A DNA stretch of 44,103 nt, taken from an uncultured Eubacteriales bacterium. GTDB taxonomy: Bacteria; Bacillota; Clostridia; Oscillospirales; Oscillospiraceae. Below the pieces are notes generated by a model. It had not been told where the DNA came from. It made no database searches and saw only the letters and a list, made by a program, of their open reading frames with translations. The stretch lies in contig URXY01000008.1 in assembly GCA_900552015.1 (NCBI GenBank), positions 1-44,103 of the forward strand. Reading direction: 5' to 3'. Position numbers and translations under genes: made by a program. Positions 15,712-23,968 of the stretch are shown here, piece after piece. How positions within the stretch are numbered: position 1 is the first letter of the stretch; each line of letters opens with the position of its first letter.

Positions 15712-17195
15712 GCCAGCTTGGCGATGCCGGCCTTGATGCGCTTGATCGTCTCCTCACGGCCGAGGATATGGCAGATCTCGACCGCGCCGCCGGGCGTGAC
15801 GAGCTTGCCCGCAACGGCGATGCGCAGCGGCCACATGAGCGTCGCATTCTTCACGCCGAGCTCCTCGGCGAACGAGACGAGCATGTCGTGGATGGCGTCG
15901 TTCGTCCACTCGGGGAGGCTTTCGAGCTTGGGCAGGACCTTATTGAGCATGTCGAGCGAGACCTCGCTGTTGGTCTTGGACTTCTTGTTCGTGTAGAACT
16001 CAACGCCGTACTCGGGGAGAGCATCGAAGAAATCGACCTTTTCGGGAATGTCGGTGAGCTTTTCGCAGCGGGCCTGTAAGAGCGCTGCGATCTCGCTGGC
16101 AGAGTATGCCTCGTTCCTGACGGCCTGACGGATGTAAGGCTCGGCGACCTTACAGAACTCCTCGGGGGAGAGGTTGCGCAGATAATTGGCGTTGAAATAC
16201 GTCAGCTTTTCGATGTCGAAAATGGCGGGGGACTTGGATATGCCGCCGATGTCGAAAGCCTTAATGAGCTCGTCGAGCGTGAAGAACTCCTGATTGCTGA
16301 TTTCGCCGCGCGGCGACCAGCCGAGCAGCGCCACATAGTTGAGGATGGCGGGCGTCAGGTAGCCCTGCGCCTTGAGGTCTTCATAGCTCGGGTCGCCGTT
16401 GCGTTTACTCATCTTATGCTGCGCGTCGCGCATGACGGGGGAGCAGTGCACGTAGGTCGGCACCTCCCAGCCGAAGCCCTCGTAGAGGAGGTTGTACTTC
16501 GGGGCGGAGGAGAGATATTCGCTGCCGCGCACGACATGGGTGATGCCCATGAGGTGGTCGTCGATGACGTTGGCAAAGTTGTAGGTCGGCAGACCGTCGC
16601 GCTTCAAGAGCACCTGATCGTCGAGCGTCTTGTTTTCCACCGTGATGTCGCCAAAGCTTGCATCGTGGAAGGTCGTGGTGCCGTCCTTCGGGATGCGCTG
16701 GCGGATGACGTAGGGCTCGCCCGCGGCAACGCGCGCCTTGGCCTCTTCGAGCGGCAGATCGCGGCAGGGGTCGTCCGCGCGGTCAAATTCGCCGCTGTCC
16801 TCCTCGCTCTCGGCCTTTTCGCAGAAGCAGTAATAGGCGTGGCCGCGCTCGACCAGAAGCTCGGCATACTTGCCGTAGGTGTCGCGGCGCTCGCTCTGGA
16901 TATACGGGGCGACGGGGCCGCCGACGTCGGGGCCTTCGTCGTGGGAGAGGCCGCACTCGGCCATCGTGCGGTAGATGACGTCCGTTGCGCCCTCGACCAG
17001 ACGGCCCTGGTCGGTATCCTCAATGCGGAGGATGAAGGTGCCGCCGGCGTGGCGGGCGATGAGATAGGTGTAGAGCGCGGTGCGCAGGTTGCCAACGTGC
17101 ATATAGCCCGTGGGGGAGGGGGCGAAGCGCGTGCGCACCTTGCCGTGCGGGATCTTCGCTTCCATTTCCTCAAAATACTTCATGTCGATGGACAT
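15708..17195 (-). CDS. gltX: glutamyl-tRNA synthetase
   Basis: 495 aa, normal length. It is a class I synthetase charging tRNA-Glu (and in many Firmicutes also tRNA-Gln, later amidated). RFAPSPTGYMHVGNLRTALY is the HIGH region (HVGN here), HKMSKRNGD the KMSKS loop, and the C-terminal helical domain recognises the anticodon. AGGAGG sits 6 bases before the ATG. An in-frame Met three codons later is less favourable. A candidate promoter lies upstream, divergent from trpS. Confidence 0.97.
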   Translation of the reverse strand: MSIDMKYFEEMEAKIPHGKVRTRFAPSPTGYMHVGNLRTALYTYLIARHAGGTFILRIEDTDQGRLVEGATDVIYRTMAECGLSHDEGPDVGGPVAPYIQSERRDTYGKYAELLVERGHAYYCFCEKAESEEDSGEFDRADDPCRDLPLEEAKARVAAGEPYVIRQRIPKDGTTTFHDASFGDITVENKTLDDQVLLKRDGLPTYNFANVIDDHLMGITHVVRGSEYLSSAPKYNLLYEGFGWEVPTYVHCSPVMRDAQHKMSKRNGDPSYEDLKAQGYLTPAILNYVALLGWSPRGEISNQEFFTLDELIKAFDIGGISKSPAIFDIEKLTYFNANYLRNLSPEEFCKVAEPYIRQAVRNEAYSASEIAALLQARCEKLTDIPEKVDFFDALPEYGVEFYTNKKSKTNSEVSLDMLNKVLPKLESLPEWTNDAIHDMLVSFAEELGVKNATLMWPLRIAVAGKLVTPGGAVEICHILGREETIKRIKAGIAKLA

Positions 17196-17228
17196 AGGTG
17201 ACCTCCTGAAGTGAAATCAAAATAAGAT

Positions 17229-17257
17229 ATTATATTACATCACATTTTCGCTGAAAA
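17229..17257 (-). promoter_or_regulatory. candidate sigma-A promoter of gltX
   Basis: TATAAT (17234-17229) with TTTTCA 17 bases upstream. An alternative reading uses TTGACT (17262-17257) with TAATAT and a 19-base spacer. Which pair is used cannot be decided by eye. Confidence 0.45.
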
Positions 17258-17338
17258 GTCAACGAAAGGCGCGGCGATTTTATGCCCGCCGGGGCGGCGT
17301 ATATGCATGCCGCGCTCGTTTTTCCTTGCATTGAGCCG

Positions 17339-17367
17339 TTGCATTTCCGCGCGCGATATGGTAACAT
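17339..17367 (+). promoter_or_regulatory. candidate sigma-A promoter of trpS
   Basis: TTGCAT, a 17-base spacer and TAACAT. The transcript leader of about 75 bases has a small GC hairpin but no T-box motif. Confidence 0.5.
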
Positions 17368-17450
17368 AACAAATTGGGTCGATAGCTGCGCCAAAAGCGG
17401 CGCATTGGAGATATATCGAAACAGAAAACAAGAGATCGGAGAATTCAATC

Positions 17451-18473
17451 ATGGAAAACATGGAACAAGCGGCACGCAAAAAAGTGATGCTGTCGGGCAT
17501 CCAGCCCAGCGGCGATCTGACCCTCGGGTCCTACCTCGGCGCGATCAAGAACTGGGCGGAGCGCGACGAGGAATTTGACAACTACTACTTCATGGCCGAT
17601 ATGCACTCGATCACGGTCCGTCAGGATCCTGCGGCGCTGCGCCGCCGCACGCTCGAGCAGCTCGCGCAGTACATCGCCTGCGGCTTAGACCCCGAGAAGA
17701 ACACGCTCTTCATCCAGTCCCATGTGCACCAGCACGCAGAGCTCGGCTGGATATTAAACTGCTACACGATGTTCGGTGAGCTTTCCCGCATGACGCAGTT
17801 CAAGGACAAGTCCGCCAAGAACAGCGAGAACATCAACGGCGGCCTTTTCACCTATCCTGCGCTGATGGCGGCGGATATCCTGCTCTACCAGCCTGATTTT
17901 GTCCCCGTGGGCGAGGATCAGAAGCAGCACGTCGAGCTTTGCCGCAACATCGTCCAGCGCTTCAACGGCATTTACGGCGATGTCTTCAAGATGCCCGAGC
18001 CGTATATCCCCAAGGTCGGCGCGCGCGTGATGAGCCTGAGCGACCCGGCGAGCAAGATGTCCAAGTCCGACAAGGACCCCAACGGCTCCATTTACCTGAT
18101 GGAAAAGCCCGAGGATATCCTGCGCAAGTTCAAGCGCGCCGTGACCGACAGCGACACGGAAAACTGCGTGCGCTATGATCCCACGAACAAGCCCGGCGTT
18201 GCGAACCTGATGACCATCTACTCCGCTGTGACGGGCAAGAGCTTTGACGAGATCGAGCAGGAGTTCGCCGGTCAGGGCTACGGCGCGTTCAAGCCCGCCG
18301 TGGGCGATGCCGTCATCGAGACGCTGCGCCCCATCCGCGAGGAAGCCACGCGCATCCTTGCCGACAAGGCCTATCTTGAATCCGTTTACCGCGAGGGCGC
18401 GCAGAAGGCATCCTACGTGGCGGAAAAAACGCTGCGCAAGGTCTACAAGAAGGTCGGCTTCGTGGCCCGCTGA
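17451..18473 (+). CDS. trpS: tryptophanyl-tRNA synthetase
   Basis: 340 aa, normal length. It is a class I synthetase that charges tRNA-Trp. LSGIQPSGDLTLGSYLGAI holds the HIGH-equivalent TLGS, FMADMHSIT the ATP-site strand, PVGEDQKQHVEL the tryptophan-pocket region and SKMSKSDKDPNGSIYL the KMSKS loop. It is preceded by GGAG 9-10 bases before the ATG. It has no T-box of its own, although its product supplies the ligand state read by the trp T-box at 12504-12810. It is followed after 19 bases by a tagO-like gene. Confidence 0.97.
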   Translation: MENMEQAARKKVMLSGIQPSGDLTLGSYLGAIKNWAERDEEFDNYYFMADMHSITVRQDPAALRRRTLEQLAQYIACGLDPEKNTLFIQSHVHQHAELGWILNCYTMFGELSRMTQFKDKSAKNSENINGGLFTYPALMAADILLYQPDFVPVGEDQKQHVELCRNIVQRFNGIYGDVFKMPEPYIPKVGARVMSLSDPASKMSKSDKDPNGSIYLMEKPEDILRKFKRAVTDSDTENCVRYDPTNKPGVANLMTIYSAVTGKSFDEIEQEFAGQGYGAFKPAVGDAVIETLRPIREEATRILADKAYLESVYREGAQKASYVAEKTLRKVYKKVGFVAR

Positions 18474-18492
18474 GCGGAAAAGGTGAGAGAGA

Positions 18493-19671
18493 ATGAATGA
18501 GATACCCAAAGAGTTATTGCTGAGCGTGGGCGCGGCGCTGCTGTGCGCGTTTGCCGTCAGCTTCCTGATGTGCCCGATGGTCAAGTCCTTCGCCTATAAG
18601 ATCGGCGCGATCGACGTGCCGAAGGACAACCGCCGGATGCACAAAAAGCCCGTGCCGAGACTGGGCGGCCTTGCTATTTTCCTCGGCTTCATCGTGAGTA
18701 TGCTGCTGTTCGTGAAGATCGACCACCAACTGAAGGGCATCTTGTTGGGCGCGTCCATCATCGTTGTTTTGGGCGTAGTGGACGATATGTCCCCGCTGCG
18801 CGCGTATTTTAAGTTCTGCGTGCAGATCTTCGCGGCGCTCGTCGCCGTGTTCCACGGCGTCGTGATCCAGACGCTCTCCAACCCGAACGTCTTTGCTGAA
18901 AGCCCGTATTGGGACCTCGGCTGGCTGTCCATCCCCATCACAGTTTTGTGGATCGTCGGTATCACGAATGCCGTCAACCTCATCGACGGCCTGGACGGTC
19001 TTGCCTGCGGCGTTTCGACCATCAGCGCGATCTCGATGCTCGTTATCGCACTGCTCGTCTCCGAGGGCGACGTGGCGCTCGTCATGGCCTCGCTCGTGGG
19101 TGCGTGCCTCGGCTTTCTGCCCTTCAACAAGAATCCTGCAAAGATGTTCATGGGCGACACGGGCTCGACGTTCCTCGGCTACATCCTCGCGACCATTTCC
19201 ATTCAGGGCCTTTTCAAGTATTACGCCATCGTGTCGTTCGCGGTGCCATTCCTGATCCTGGGACTTCCGATGTTCGACACGCTGTTCGCCATCATCCGTC
19301 GTTTGGCCCACGGGCAGAACCCGATGGCGCCGGACCGCGGTCACATCCATCACAGGCTCATCGACATGGGCTTAAATCAGAAGCAGGCCGTCGCGGCGCT
19401 GTATGTTATCAGCAGCATTCTCGGCCTTTCCGCCGTGGTGCTGACGTCGAGTGGCGCCATCAAAGCGATGCTCTTCCTGATGGCGCTGGCGGTGGCGGCG
19501 TTCCTCGCCTCGCGCGTCATCTTCCACCGTGATATCGACAAGGCGATGCAGGCGGAAAAGACCGCGGCAGAGGAGAAGAGCACAGAGACCGCCGCCGTGG
19601 CGGAAAACGCGCTCGCAGAACCCGCAGAACCGAAAGAAGAAACCAACGAAGAGAAAAAAGAGGAAGCATAA
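18493..19671 (+). CDS. undecaprenyl-phosphate GlcNAc-1-phosphate transferase (TagO/WecA-like)
   Basis: 392 aa with about 11 membrane helices. It moves GlcNAc-1-P from UDP-GlcNAc to undecaprenyl phosphate, the first step of wall teichoic acid or similar glycopolymers. Seen are HKKPVPRLGGLAIF, the VVDD motif, NAVNLIDGLDGLACG, the MFMGDTGS metal/nucleotide site and the GHIHHRLID loop, which together distinguish the WecA/TagO group from MraY. An extra C-terminal tail of about 45 aa is Ala/Glu/Lys-rich and cytoplasmic or disordered. The next gene, an epimerase for UDP-GlcNAc, starts right after the stop, so they form one operon for glycopolymer precursors. Confidence 0.92.
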   Translation: MNEIPKELLLSVGAALLCAFAVSFLMCPMVKSFAYKIGAIDVPKDNRRMHKKPVPRLGGLAIFLGFIVSMLLFVKIDHQLKGILLGASIIVVLGVVDDMSPLRAYFKFCVQIFAALVAVFHGVVIQTLSNPNVFAESPYWDLGWLSIPITVLWIVGITNAVNLIDGLDGLACGVSTISAISMLVIALLVSEGDVALVMASLVGACLGFLPFNKNPAKMFMGDTGSTFLGYILATISIQGLFKYYAIVSFAVPFLILGLPMFDTLFAIIRRLAHGQNPMAPDRGHIHHRLIDMGLNQKQAVAALYVISSILGLSAVVLTSSGAIKAMLFLMALAVAAFLASRVIFHRDIDKAMQAEKTAAEEKSTETAAVAENALAEPAEPKEETNEEKKEEA

Positions 19672-20817
19672 ATGGAAAAACTGCGCATTATGAGCGTGTT
19701 CGGCACGCGGCCAGAGGCCATCAAGATGGCCCCACTCGTCAAGGAGCTTGCCTCGCGCGAGGAGATCGAGAGCCTTTGCTGCGTCACCGCGCAGCACCGC
19801 GAGATGCTCGACAGTGTCATGGAGGTCTTTGACCTCAAGGCCGACTGCGACCTCGACATTATGACACCGCGCCAGACGCTTTCAAGCATCACGAGCAAGT
19901 GCCTGCTCGGTATGGACGACGCCATCGAGCAATTAAAGCCTGACATGATCTTAGTCCACGGCGACACGAGCACGACGTTTGCCGGTGCGCTCTCGGCCTT
20001 TTACCACAAGGTGCCCGTCGGACATGTGGAGGCGGGCCTTCGCACCTACGACAAATACTCCCCGTTCCCCGAGGAGATGAACCGTAAGCTCGTCACGGCC
20101 ATCGCAGACCTCTATTTCTGCCCGACGAAGAACAACCGTGAGAACTTACTCAAAGAGGGCGTGACCGAGGGCCTTTTCATCACGGGTAATACGGTCATCG
20201 ACGCGCTGAAAACGACGGTGCGCAAGGATTATCACTTTACAACGGAGCCTCTCAACGAGCTGGACTATTCCAGAAAGGTCGTGCTCGTGACCTGCCACCG
20301 CCGCGAGAATTACGGTCAGCCCATGGAGCATATCATGACCGCGCTTCGCGATATTGCGCTCCAGAACGAGGACTGCGAGCTCGTCTATCCCGTGCACCTC
20401 AGCCCCGTCGTGCGCGAGAACGCGCAGAAGTTCCTCGCCGGCACGCCGCGCGTGCACCTCATCGATCCGCTGAGCGCGGACGAGATGCACAACCTCATGG
20501 CGCGCTGCTACATGGTGATGACCGACAGCGGCGGACTCCAGGAGGAGGCCCCCGCGCTCGGTAAGCCCGTGCTCGTGATGAGAAAAGAGACGGAGCGCCC
20601 CGAGGCGGTCGCCGCCGGCACGGTGAAGCTCTGCGGCGTCGAGTACGACGATGTGCTGCGCATGGGCAACGAGCTGCTGCGCAGCAAGGAGGCCTACGAC
20701 GCGATGGCGCACGCCGTCAACCCCTATGGCGACGGCCACGCCTGCGCACGCATCGCCGACGCGATTTTGTGGCACTTTGGCCGTAAGGCCGAGCGCCCCG
20801 CCGACTTTAACGCTTGA
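19672..20817 (+). CDS. wecB: UDP-N-acetylglucosamine 2-epimerase (non-hydrolysing)
   Basis: 381 aa. It interconverts UDP-GlcNAc and UDP-ManNAc, needed for teichoic acid linkage units and other surface polymers (called mnaA in Gram-positives). Signatures: FGTRPEAIKMAPL at the N-terminus, VHGDTSTTFAGAL, GHVEAGLRTYDKYSPFPEEMNR, TCHRRENYG and DSGGLQEEAPALGKPVLVMR with ERPE in the C-terminal Rossmann domain. The ATG directly follows the stop of the upstream tagO-like gene (TAAATG), with a GAGGAAG site inside that gene's end. Confidence 0.95.
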   Translation: MEKLRIMSVFGTRPEAIKMAPLVKELASREEIESLCCVTAQHREMLDSVMEVFDLKADCDLDIMTPRQTLSSITSKCLLGMDDAIEQLKPDMILVHGDTSTTFAGALSAFYHKVPVGHVEAGLRTYDKYSPFPEEMNRKLVTAIADLYFCPTKNNRENLLKEGVTEGLFITGNTVIDALKTTVRKDYHFTTEPLNELDYSRKVVLVTCHRRENYGQPMEHIMTALRDIALQNEDCELVYPVHLSPVVRENAQKFLAGTPRVHLIDPLSADEMHNLMARCYMVMTDSGGLQEEAPALGKPVLVMRKETERPEAVAAGTVKLCGVEYDDVLRMGNELLRSKEAYDAMAHAVNPYGDGHACARIADAILWHFGRKAERPADFNA

Positions 20818-20838
20818 GAGGAAAGGACGTGAAGCAGA

Positions 20839-21600
20839 ATGAAGAAGCGGAGAGTATCGCCCATTGGTGCTGCTTTTGTCACGCTCGTTCTGCTGGTGCT
20901 GCTGTTCGTGGTGCGCGGTGCGCTGCACCGCCCGGCACGCATCGTCCTGCCGCAGGAGACGGAGAGCGGCGAGAGCAGCGATGAGTCGCTCGACGACGGC
21001 AGCGCGGGCCGCGTGTCCGTGCGGCCAGATACAGTGCAGAGCGCCATCGCGACGCTCGCGCGTCCTACGCGCTATACGCGTTCGATCACCATTGAGCGCT
21101 ATTACACGGGAGGCAGCGGCGTGGATCGCAGCACCGTCTCGGTTGACGGCGCATGGATGCGCGCGGACACCGAAACGGCGAGCGGCGAGTTGAGCCACAC
21201 TGTCACGAACGGCGAAAAGACGTGGGTGTGGTACGGCAGCGGCAAGGAATACTTTGAAAGCGCCGCGTCCTTCACCGCCGACGAAGAGCAGGGCATCCCG
21301 ACCTATGAGGATATCCTGCGTCTCGATACAAAGTGCATCAAGACGGCGGATTACCGCCTGCTCGACACGGTGGACTGCATCTTTGTGGAAACTGCTGCCG
21401 ATGACGGCGGCTACATCGAGCGCTATTGGGTCAGCGTGAGCGACGGATTGCTCTGCGCGGCGGAAAAGCTCAACGGAGACGAGGTCGTCTACCGCATGGC
21501 GGGCATGACGGTCGACAGCGGGAACGTGGCGGAGGACGCCTTTACGCTGCCGGACGGCACAGTGCTCCACGAAAGTGCGCTCGACGGCGCAAACCGGTAA
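20839..21600 (+). CDS. membrane-anchored protein of unknown function
   Basis: 253 aa. GAGAGGAAAGGACG precedes the ATG. A basic N-terminus (KKRR) and one hydrophobic segment at about residues 10-27 give a signal anchor. It is followed by a Ser/Glu/Asp-rich linker, then a beta-rich extracytoplasmic domain from about residue 60, with alternating short strands (RSITIERYYTGG, RYWVSVSDGLLCAAEKLNG, VVYRMAGMTV). The pattern resembles LolA-like/outer-surface beta folds but I cannot assign a family. It is 21 bases after the epimerase gene and shares its terminator, so it is probably part of the cell-surface operon. Confidence 0.7.
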   Translation: MKKRRVSPIGAAFVTLVLLVLLFVVRGALHRPARIVLPQETESGESSDESLDDGSAGRVSVRPDTVQSAIATLARPTRYTRSITIERYYTGGSGVDRSTVSVDGAWMRADTETASGELSHTVTNGEKTWVWYGSGKEYFESAASFTADEEQGIPTYEDILRLDTKCIKTADYRLLDTVDCIFVETAADDGGYIERYWVSVSDGLLCAAEKLNGDEVVYRMAGMTVDSGNVAEDAFTLPDGTVLHESALDGANR

Positions 21601-21610
21601 AAGAAACTGA

Positions 21611-21646
21611 AAAGGCCGTCCGAAGATCGTTCTTCGGACGGCCTTT
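21611..21646. terminator. bidirectional terminator
   Basis: A 15-bp stem AAAGGCCGTCCGAAG / CTTCGGACGGCCTTT with a 6-base loop and T-runs on both strands. It serves the tagO-wecB operon and the converging small-protein operon. Confidence 0.92.
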
Positions 21647-21659
21647 TTGTCAAAATATG

Positions 21660-21977
21660 TCATAAAATGAGCAGCAGGCCCAGCGCGACGAGCAGCTCGT
21701 CGTCGGCCTTTTCCTCAAAGAGAAAGAAGAGGATGAGCAGCAGAAGAAGGTCTGCCTTGTCCACGCCCTTGAGCGGCAGCTTGTCGAGCAGACGCGAGAA
21801 GAACTGTGACGCCTCCTGTCCCGGCGAGTCGCCGCAAGGCGGCGGCTCAAGCGGCGGAGGGGGAGGCGGCGTGCTGCCGCGCGGGGGCGGCTCGCGGCGC
21901 GGCTCATTGTGAGGCGGGTCCTGCATGGGAACGCGGGTGTAAACGCCGTCGTCGTTGCGAAGATAGCGGTTATACAT
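21660..21977 (-). CDS. small Pro-rich protein with hydrophobic Leu/Glu C-terminus
   Basis: 105 aa, unrecognised. Residues 1-20 are polar (MYNRYLRNDDGVYTRV), about 20-52 are Pro/Arg/Glu-rich with a run of prolines, and 55-105 are a helical segment LLDKLPLKGVDKADLLLLLILFFLFEE ending in LLVALGLLLIL. The hydrophobic part is broken by acidic residues, so it may be amphipathic or membrane-associated rather than a clean transmembrane helix. It overlaps the upstream gene by 8 bases (translational coupling). It is the last gene of a three-gene minus-strand operon. Confidence 0.65.
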   Translation of the reverse strand: MYNRYLRNDDGVYTRVPMQDPPHNEPRREPPPRGSTPPPPPPLEPPPCGDSPGQEASQFFSRLLDKLPLKGVDKADLLLLLILFFLFEEKADDELLVALGLLLIL

Positions 21978-22404
21978 TGCGCGGCCCCCCTTCGCTGAGG
22001 AGCAGCGTCTTCCCCAGGTGGATGAAGCGCGCGAGCTGTGCCGCGCGCTCGACCTTGTCCTGCCGCTCCGGCTTCAAAAATGGGCGCAGCGCACGCAAAA
22101 ATGCGGCGGTCTCGCCGCTCTCGGGCCGATTGAGCTGCGAGAGCACGGGCAGCAGCTTGGCGATCATGCCGGGGTCAATGCCGCCGAGCAGCGACGAAAG
22201 ATCACCCATCGGATCGCCCTGCGGCGGTGGCGGCGTGGGAGCCGACGGCGCAGGACCGGCCGCGCCGCCCGCGGGCGGGGGAGGCGGTGCGCTGTTTCCC
22301 GACTGCCCCATCTGCTGCGACAGGCTCTGCGCCATGTTCATCACCTGCGCCATGGCGTCCGGATCGGAGAGTAGGGTATTCAGTTTTTCCTCCCACTCGC
22401 TCAT
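21970..22404 (-). CDS. small protein of unknown function, Pro/Ala/Gly-rich linker
   Basis: 144 aa, unrecognised. A helical N-terminus (EEKLNTLLSDPDAMAQVMNMAQSLSQQMG) is followed by a Pro/Gly/Ala linker at about residues 38-65 and a helical C-terminal half with FLRALRPFLKPERQDKVERAAQLARFIHLGKTLL. The N-terminal part is like the next gene upstream (22426-22683) in holding short Met/Gln/Leu helices. No signal peptide or membrane helix is visible. Start chosen at the ATG with GGGAGGGCG upstream. It is coupled to the following gene by an 8-base overlap. Confidence 0.65.
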   Translation of the reverse strand: MSEWEEKLNTLLSDPDAMAQVMNMAQSLSQQMGQSGNSAPPPPPAGGAAGPAPSAPTPPPPQGDPMGDLSSLLGGIDPGMIAKLLPVLSQLNRPESGETAAFLRALRPFLKPERQDKVERAAQLARFIHLGKTLLLSEGGPRNV

Positions 22405-22425
22405 CGTGACGCCCTCCCACGGTCT

Positions 22426-22683
22426 TTATTTTTTTGCGCTGTCGTTGATGCGATTCATAATGGCCATGCCCTCGGGACTCTTCATGAGGTTCGAGAGCAT
22501 CGCGGCCAGTTCCTTGGTGTTGCCCGCCGCGGCATTCTGCGCCGCGTGATTGAGCGCCGCGCCGCCATCCTGAGAGGTGAGCATCTGCATGAGCCTTTGC
22601 CCGTCGCCCGATTGCAGGAGCGACTGCGCTATGGCAGGATTGCGCTTGAACTTGTCGATGAGCTGCTGCGTGCTGTGATCCAT
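22426..22683 (-). CDS. small helical Gln/Asn/Ala-rich protein of unknown function
   Basis: 85 aa, unrecognised. It is all-helical by composition, with NPAIAQSLLQSGDGQRLMQMLTSQDGG and a run LNHAAQNAAAGNTKELAAMLSNLMKSPEGMAIMNRI. GGAGGCACAGCT precedes the ATG. It is the first gene of the three-gene operon and is divergent from the ECF sigma gene at 22846. The gene order and the shared Met/Leu/Gln helices with the second protein suggest a small complex, but nothing in the sequence names a function. Confidence 0.65.
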   Translation of the reverse strand: MDHSTQQLIDKFKRNPAIAQSLLQSGDGQRLMQMLTSQDGGAALNHAAQNAAAGNTKELAAMLSNLMKSPEGMAIMNRINDSAKK

Positions 22684-22764
22684 AGCTGTGCCTCCGTTTC
22701 CTGTCTTTCAAGGCAGTATATGAGAGGGACGCGGCAGTTGTGCCGCCGCAGCGGCGAAATTTTT

Positions 22765-22835
22765 TGAAAACTTTCCGAACCCGTGAAAGAAAACGCCCTG
22801 CCCGCGCACATGTATGGTGTAAGGCCTTTGAGGAG
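22765..22835 (+). promoter_or_regulatory. candidate ECF-type autoregulated promoter and ribosome binding site
   Basis: TGAAAACTTTCCGAACCCG at 22765-22783 resembles the ECF -35 of the first module (TGAAACATTTCCG). The AAGGCCTTTGAGGAG block before the ATG is nearly the same as in that module. The -10 is not clear. Confidence 0.4.
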
Positions 22836-22845
22836 AGAAACATAT

Positions 22846-23316
22846 ATGTTTTCAAACGAAGCATTTGCCCAAAATGCAGAAAAGTACATGGACACGGTCT
22901 TTCGCGTGGCCTACGGCTGGCTCAAAAACCCGGACGACGCCAACGATGTGACACAGGACGTATTGATAGAGCTGTACAAAACAGATAAGGCGTTCGAATC
23001 CGACGCCCACTTGAAAAACTGGCTCATCCGCGTCACCGTCAATCGCTGCAAGATGCTCTTCCGCTCGCCGTGGCGCAGGTACGAGGATATCGACGACTAC
23101 GCCGAAACGATTTCTTTCGAGCAGCCGCGGGACGAAGAACTGTTCAAAGCCGTGATGGCACTCGACAAAAAATACCGCGTGCCGCTGCTGCTTTTTTACT
23201 ACGAAGGATACTCGACGGCGGAGATCGCCTCGATGCTCTCCCTTGCGGAGAAAACCGTCAGCACAAGACTTTATCGCGCAAGGGCAAAGCTCAGAACGAT
23301 TTTGGAGGAGGAGTAA
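22846..23316 (+). CDS. ECF (sigma-70 family) RNA polymerase sigma factor, paralog
   Basis: 156 aa; the start at 22846 has GAGGAG 10 bases upstream. Region 2 (KYMDTVFRVAYGWL, NDVTQDVLIELY, NWLIRVTVNRCK) and region 4 (LDKKYRVPLLLFYYEGYSTAEIASML, TVSTRLYRARAKLR) are complete. It aligns along its whole length with the ECF sigma at 4492-4974, sharing KYMDTVF, LIRVTVN, SPW-R and DDYAE. It therefore arose by duplication or both belong to one expanded ECF group. A conserved anti-sigma gene follows 4 bases downstream. Confidence 0.93.
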   Translation: MFSNEAFAQNAEKYMDTVFRVAYGWLKNPDDANDVTQDVLIELYKTDKAFESDAHLKNWLIRVTVNRCKMLFRSPWRRYEDIDDYAETISFEQPRDEELFKAVMALDKKYRVPLLLFYYEGYSTAEIASMLSLAEKTVSTRLYRARAKLRTILEEE

Positions 23317-23320
23317 AGCA

Positions 23321-23917
23321 ATGACAGAAAAAGAAAGATTTCAACGCGCATTTGCGCCGCTGCACGCCTCCCCGGACACGATGACGGAGGTAATGAAGAT
23401 GACAGAACGGAAAACGAAACGGCCCGCGCTGCGCCGCGCCGCGACCATCGGCCTCGCGGCCGCGCTCGTGCTGGCGCTCGGCAGCGTCGCGTATGCCTCG
23501 GACCTCGGTGGCATCCAGCGCACGGTGCAGCTCTGGCTCAACGGTGAGATGACGGACGCAACGCTGACGGTGAAAAACGGTCACTATACCGTCAACTATA
23601 CCGACAGCGAAGGAAACGAGCGCGAGCGAAGCGGCGGAGGTGTCGCCTTCGAGCCCGACGGCACGGAGCGGGCTCTGACCGAGGAGGAACTGCTCGCAGA
23701 TATCAATTGTCCCGAAGTATCCTATCGGGATGACGGCACGGTCACGGTCTACTACCTTGACCAGGAGCTCGACATTACGGACAAGTTCGACGAGGACGGC
23801 GTCTGCTATGTGCAGCTTGAGGGCGGCGAGAAGACGATCTACATGACCATCAAGCGCGGCAACGGCTACGCAACGAGCACGGCAAAATACATCCTGCCCA
23901 ACGAATTCAACAACTGA
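23321..23917 (+). CDS. membrane-anchored anti-sigma factor, paralog
   Basis: 198 aa. GGAGGAGGAG lies upstream, inside the end of the sigma gene. The N-terminus carries LHASPDTMTEVMKMT and KTKR, the shared candidate sigma-binding motif also seen at 4967-5968. One transmembrane helix at about residues 43-60 (TIGLAAALVLALGSVAYA) is followed by a short extracytoplasmic beta-rich domain (HYTVNYTDSEGNERERSGGG, TVTVYYLDQELDITDKFDEDG). It is much shorter outside than the first anti-sigma (about 140 versus 270 aa), so the two modules probably sense different cues. Confidence 0.78.
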   Translation: MTEKERFQRAFAPLHASPDTMTEVMKMTERKTKRPALRRAATIGLAAALVLALGSVAYASDLGGIQRTVQLWLNGEMTDATLTVKNGHYTVNYTDSEGNERERSGGGVAFEPDGTERALTEEELLADINCPEVSYRDDGTVTVYYLDQELDITDKFDEDGVCYVQLEGGEKTIYMTIKRGNGYATSTAKYILPNEFNN

Positions 23918-23926
23918 AAGAAAAAC

Positions 23927-23966
23927 AAGCCCCGCATGGCGCGCACCACGCGGGGCTTGCTTTTTT
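23927..23966. terminator. intrinsic terminator after the second anti-sigma gene
   Basis: A 9-bp stem AAGCCCCGC / GCGGGGCTT with a loop containing a GGCGCGC core, followed by GCTTTTTT. It also faces the end of nth on the other strand. Confidence 0.85.
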
Positions 23967-23968
23967 GC

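Noticed and set aside
17368..17450. A T-box or other riboswitch upstream of trpS
   Set aside because: The leader is too short and lacks the T-box core sequence.
20146..21663. A 505-codon minus-strand frame across the epimerase and the unknown membrane protein
   Set aside because: Antisense to two supported genes, Arg/His-rich, no motifs.
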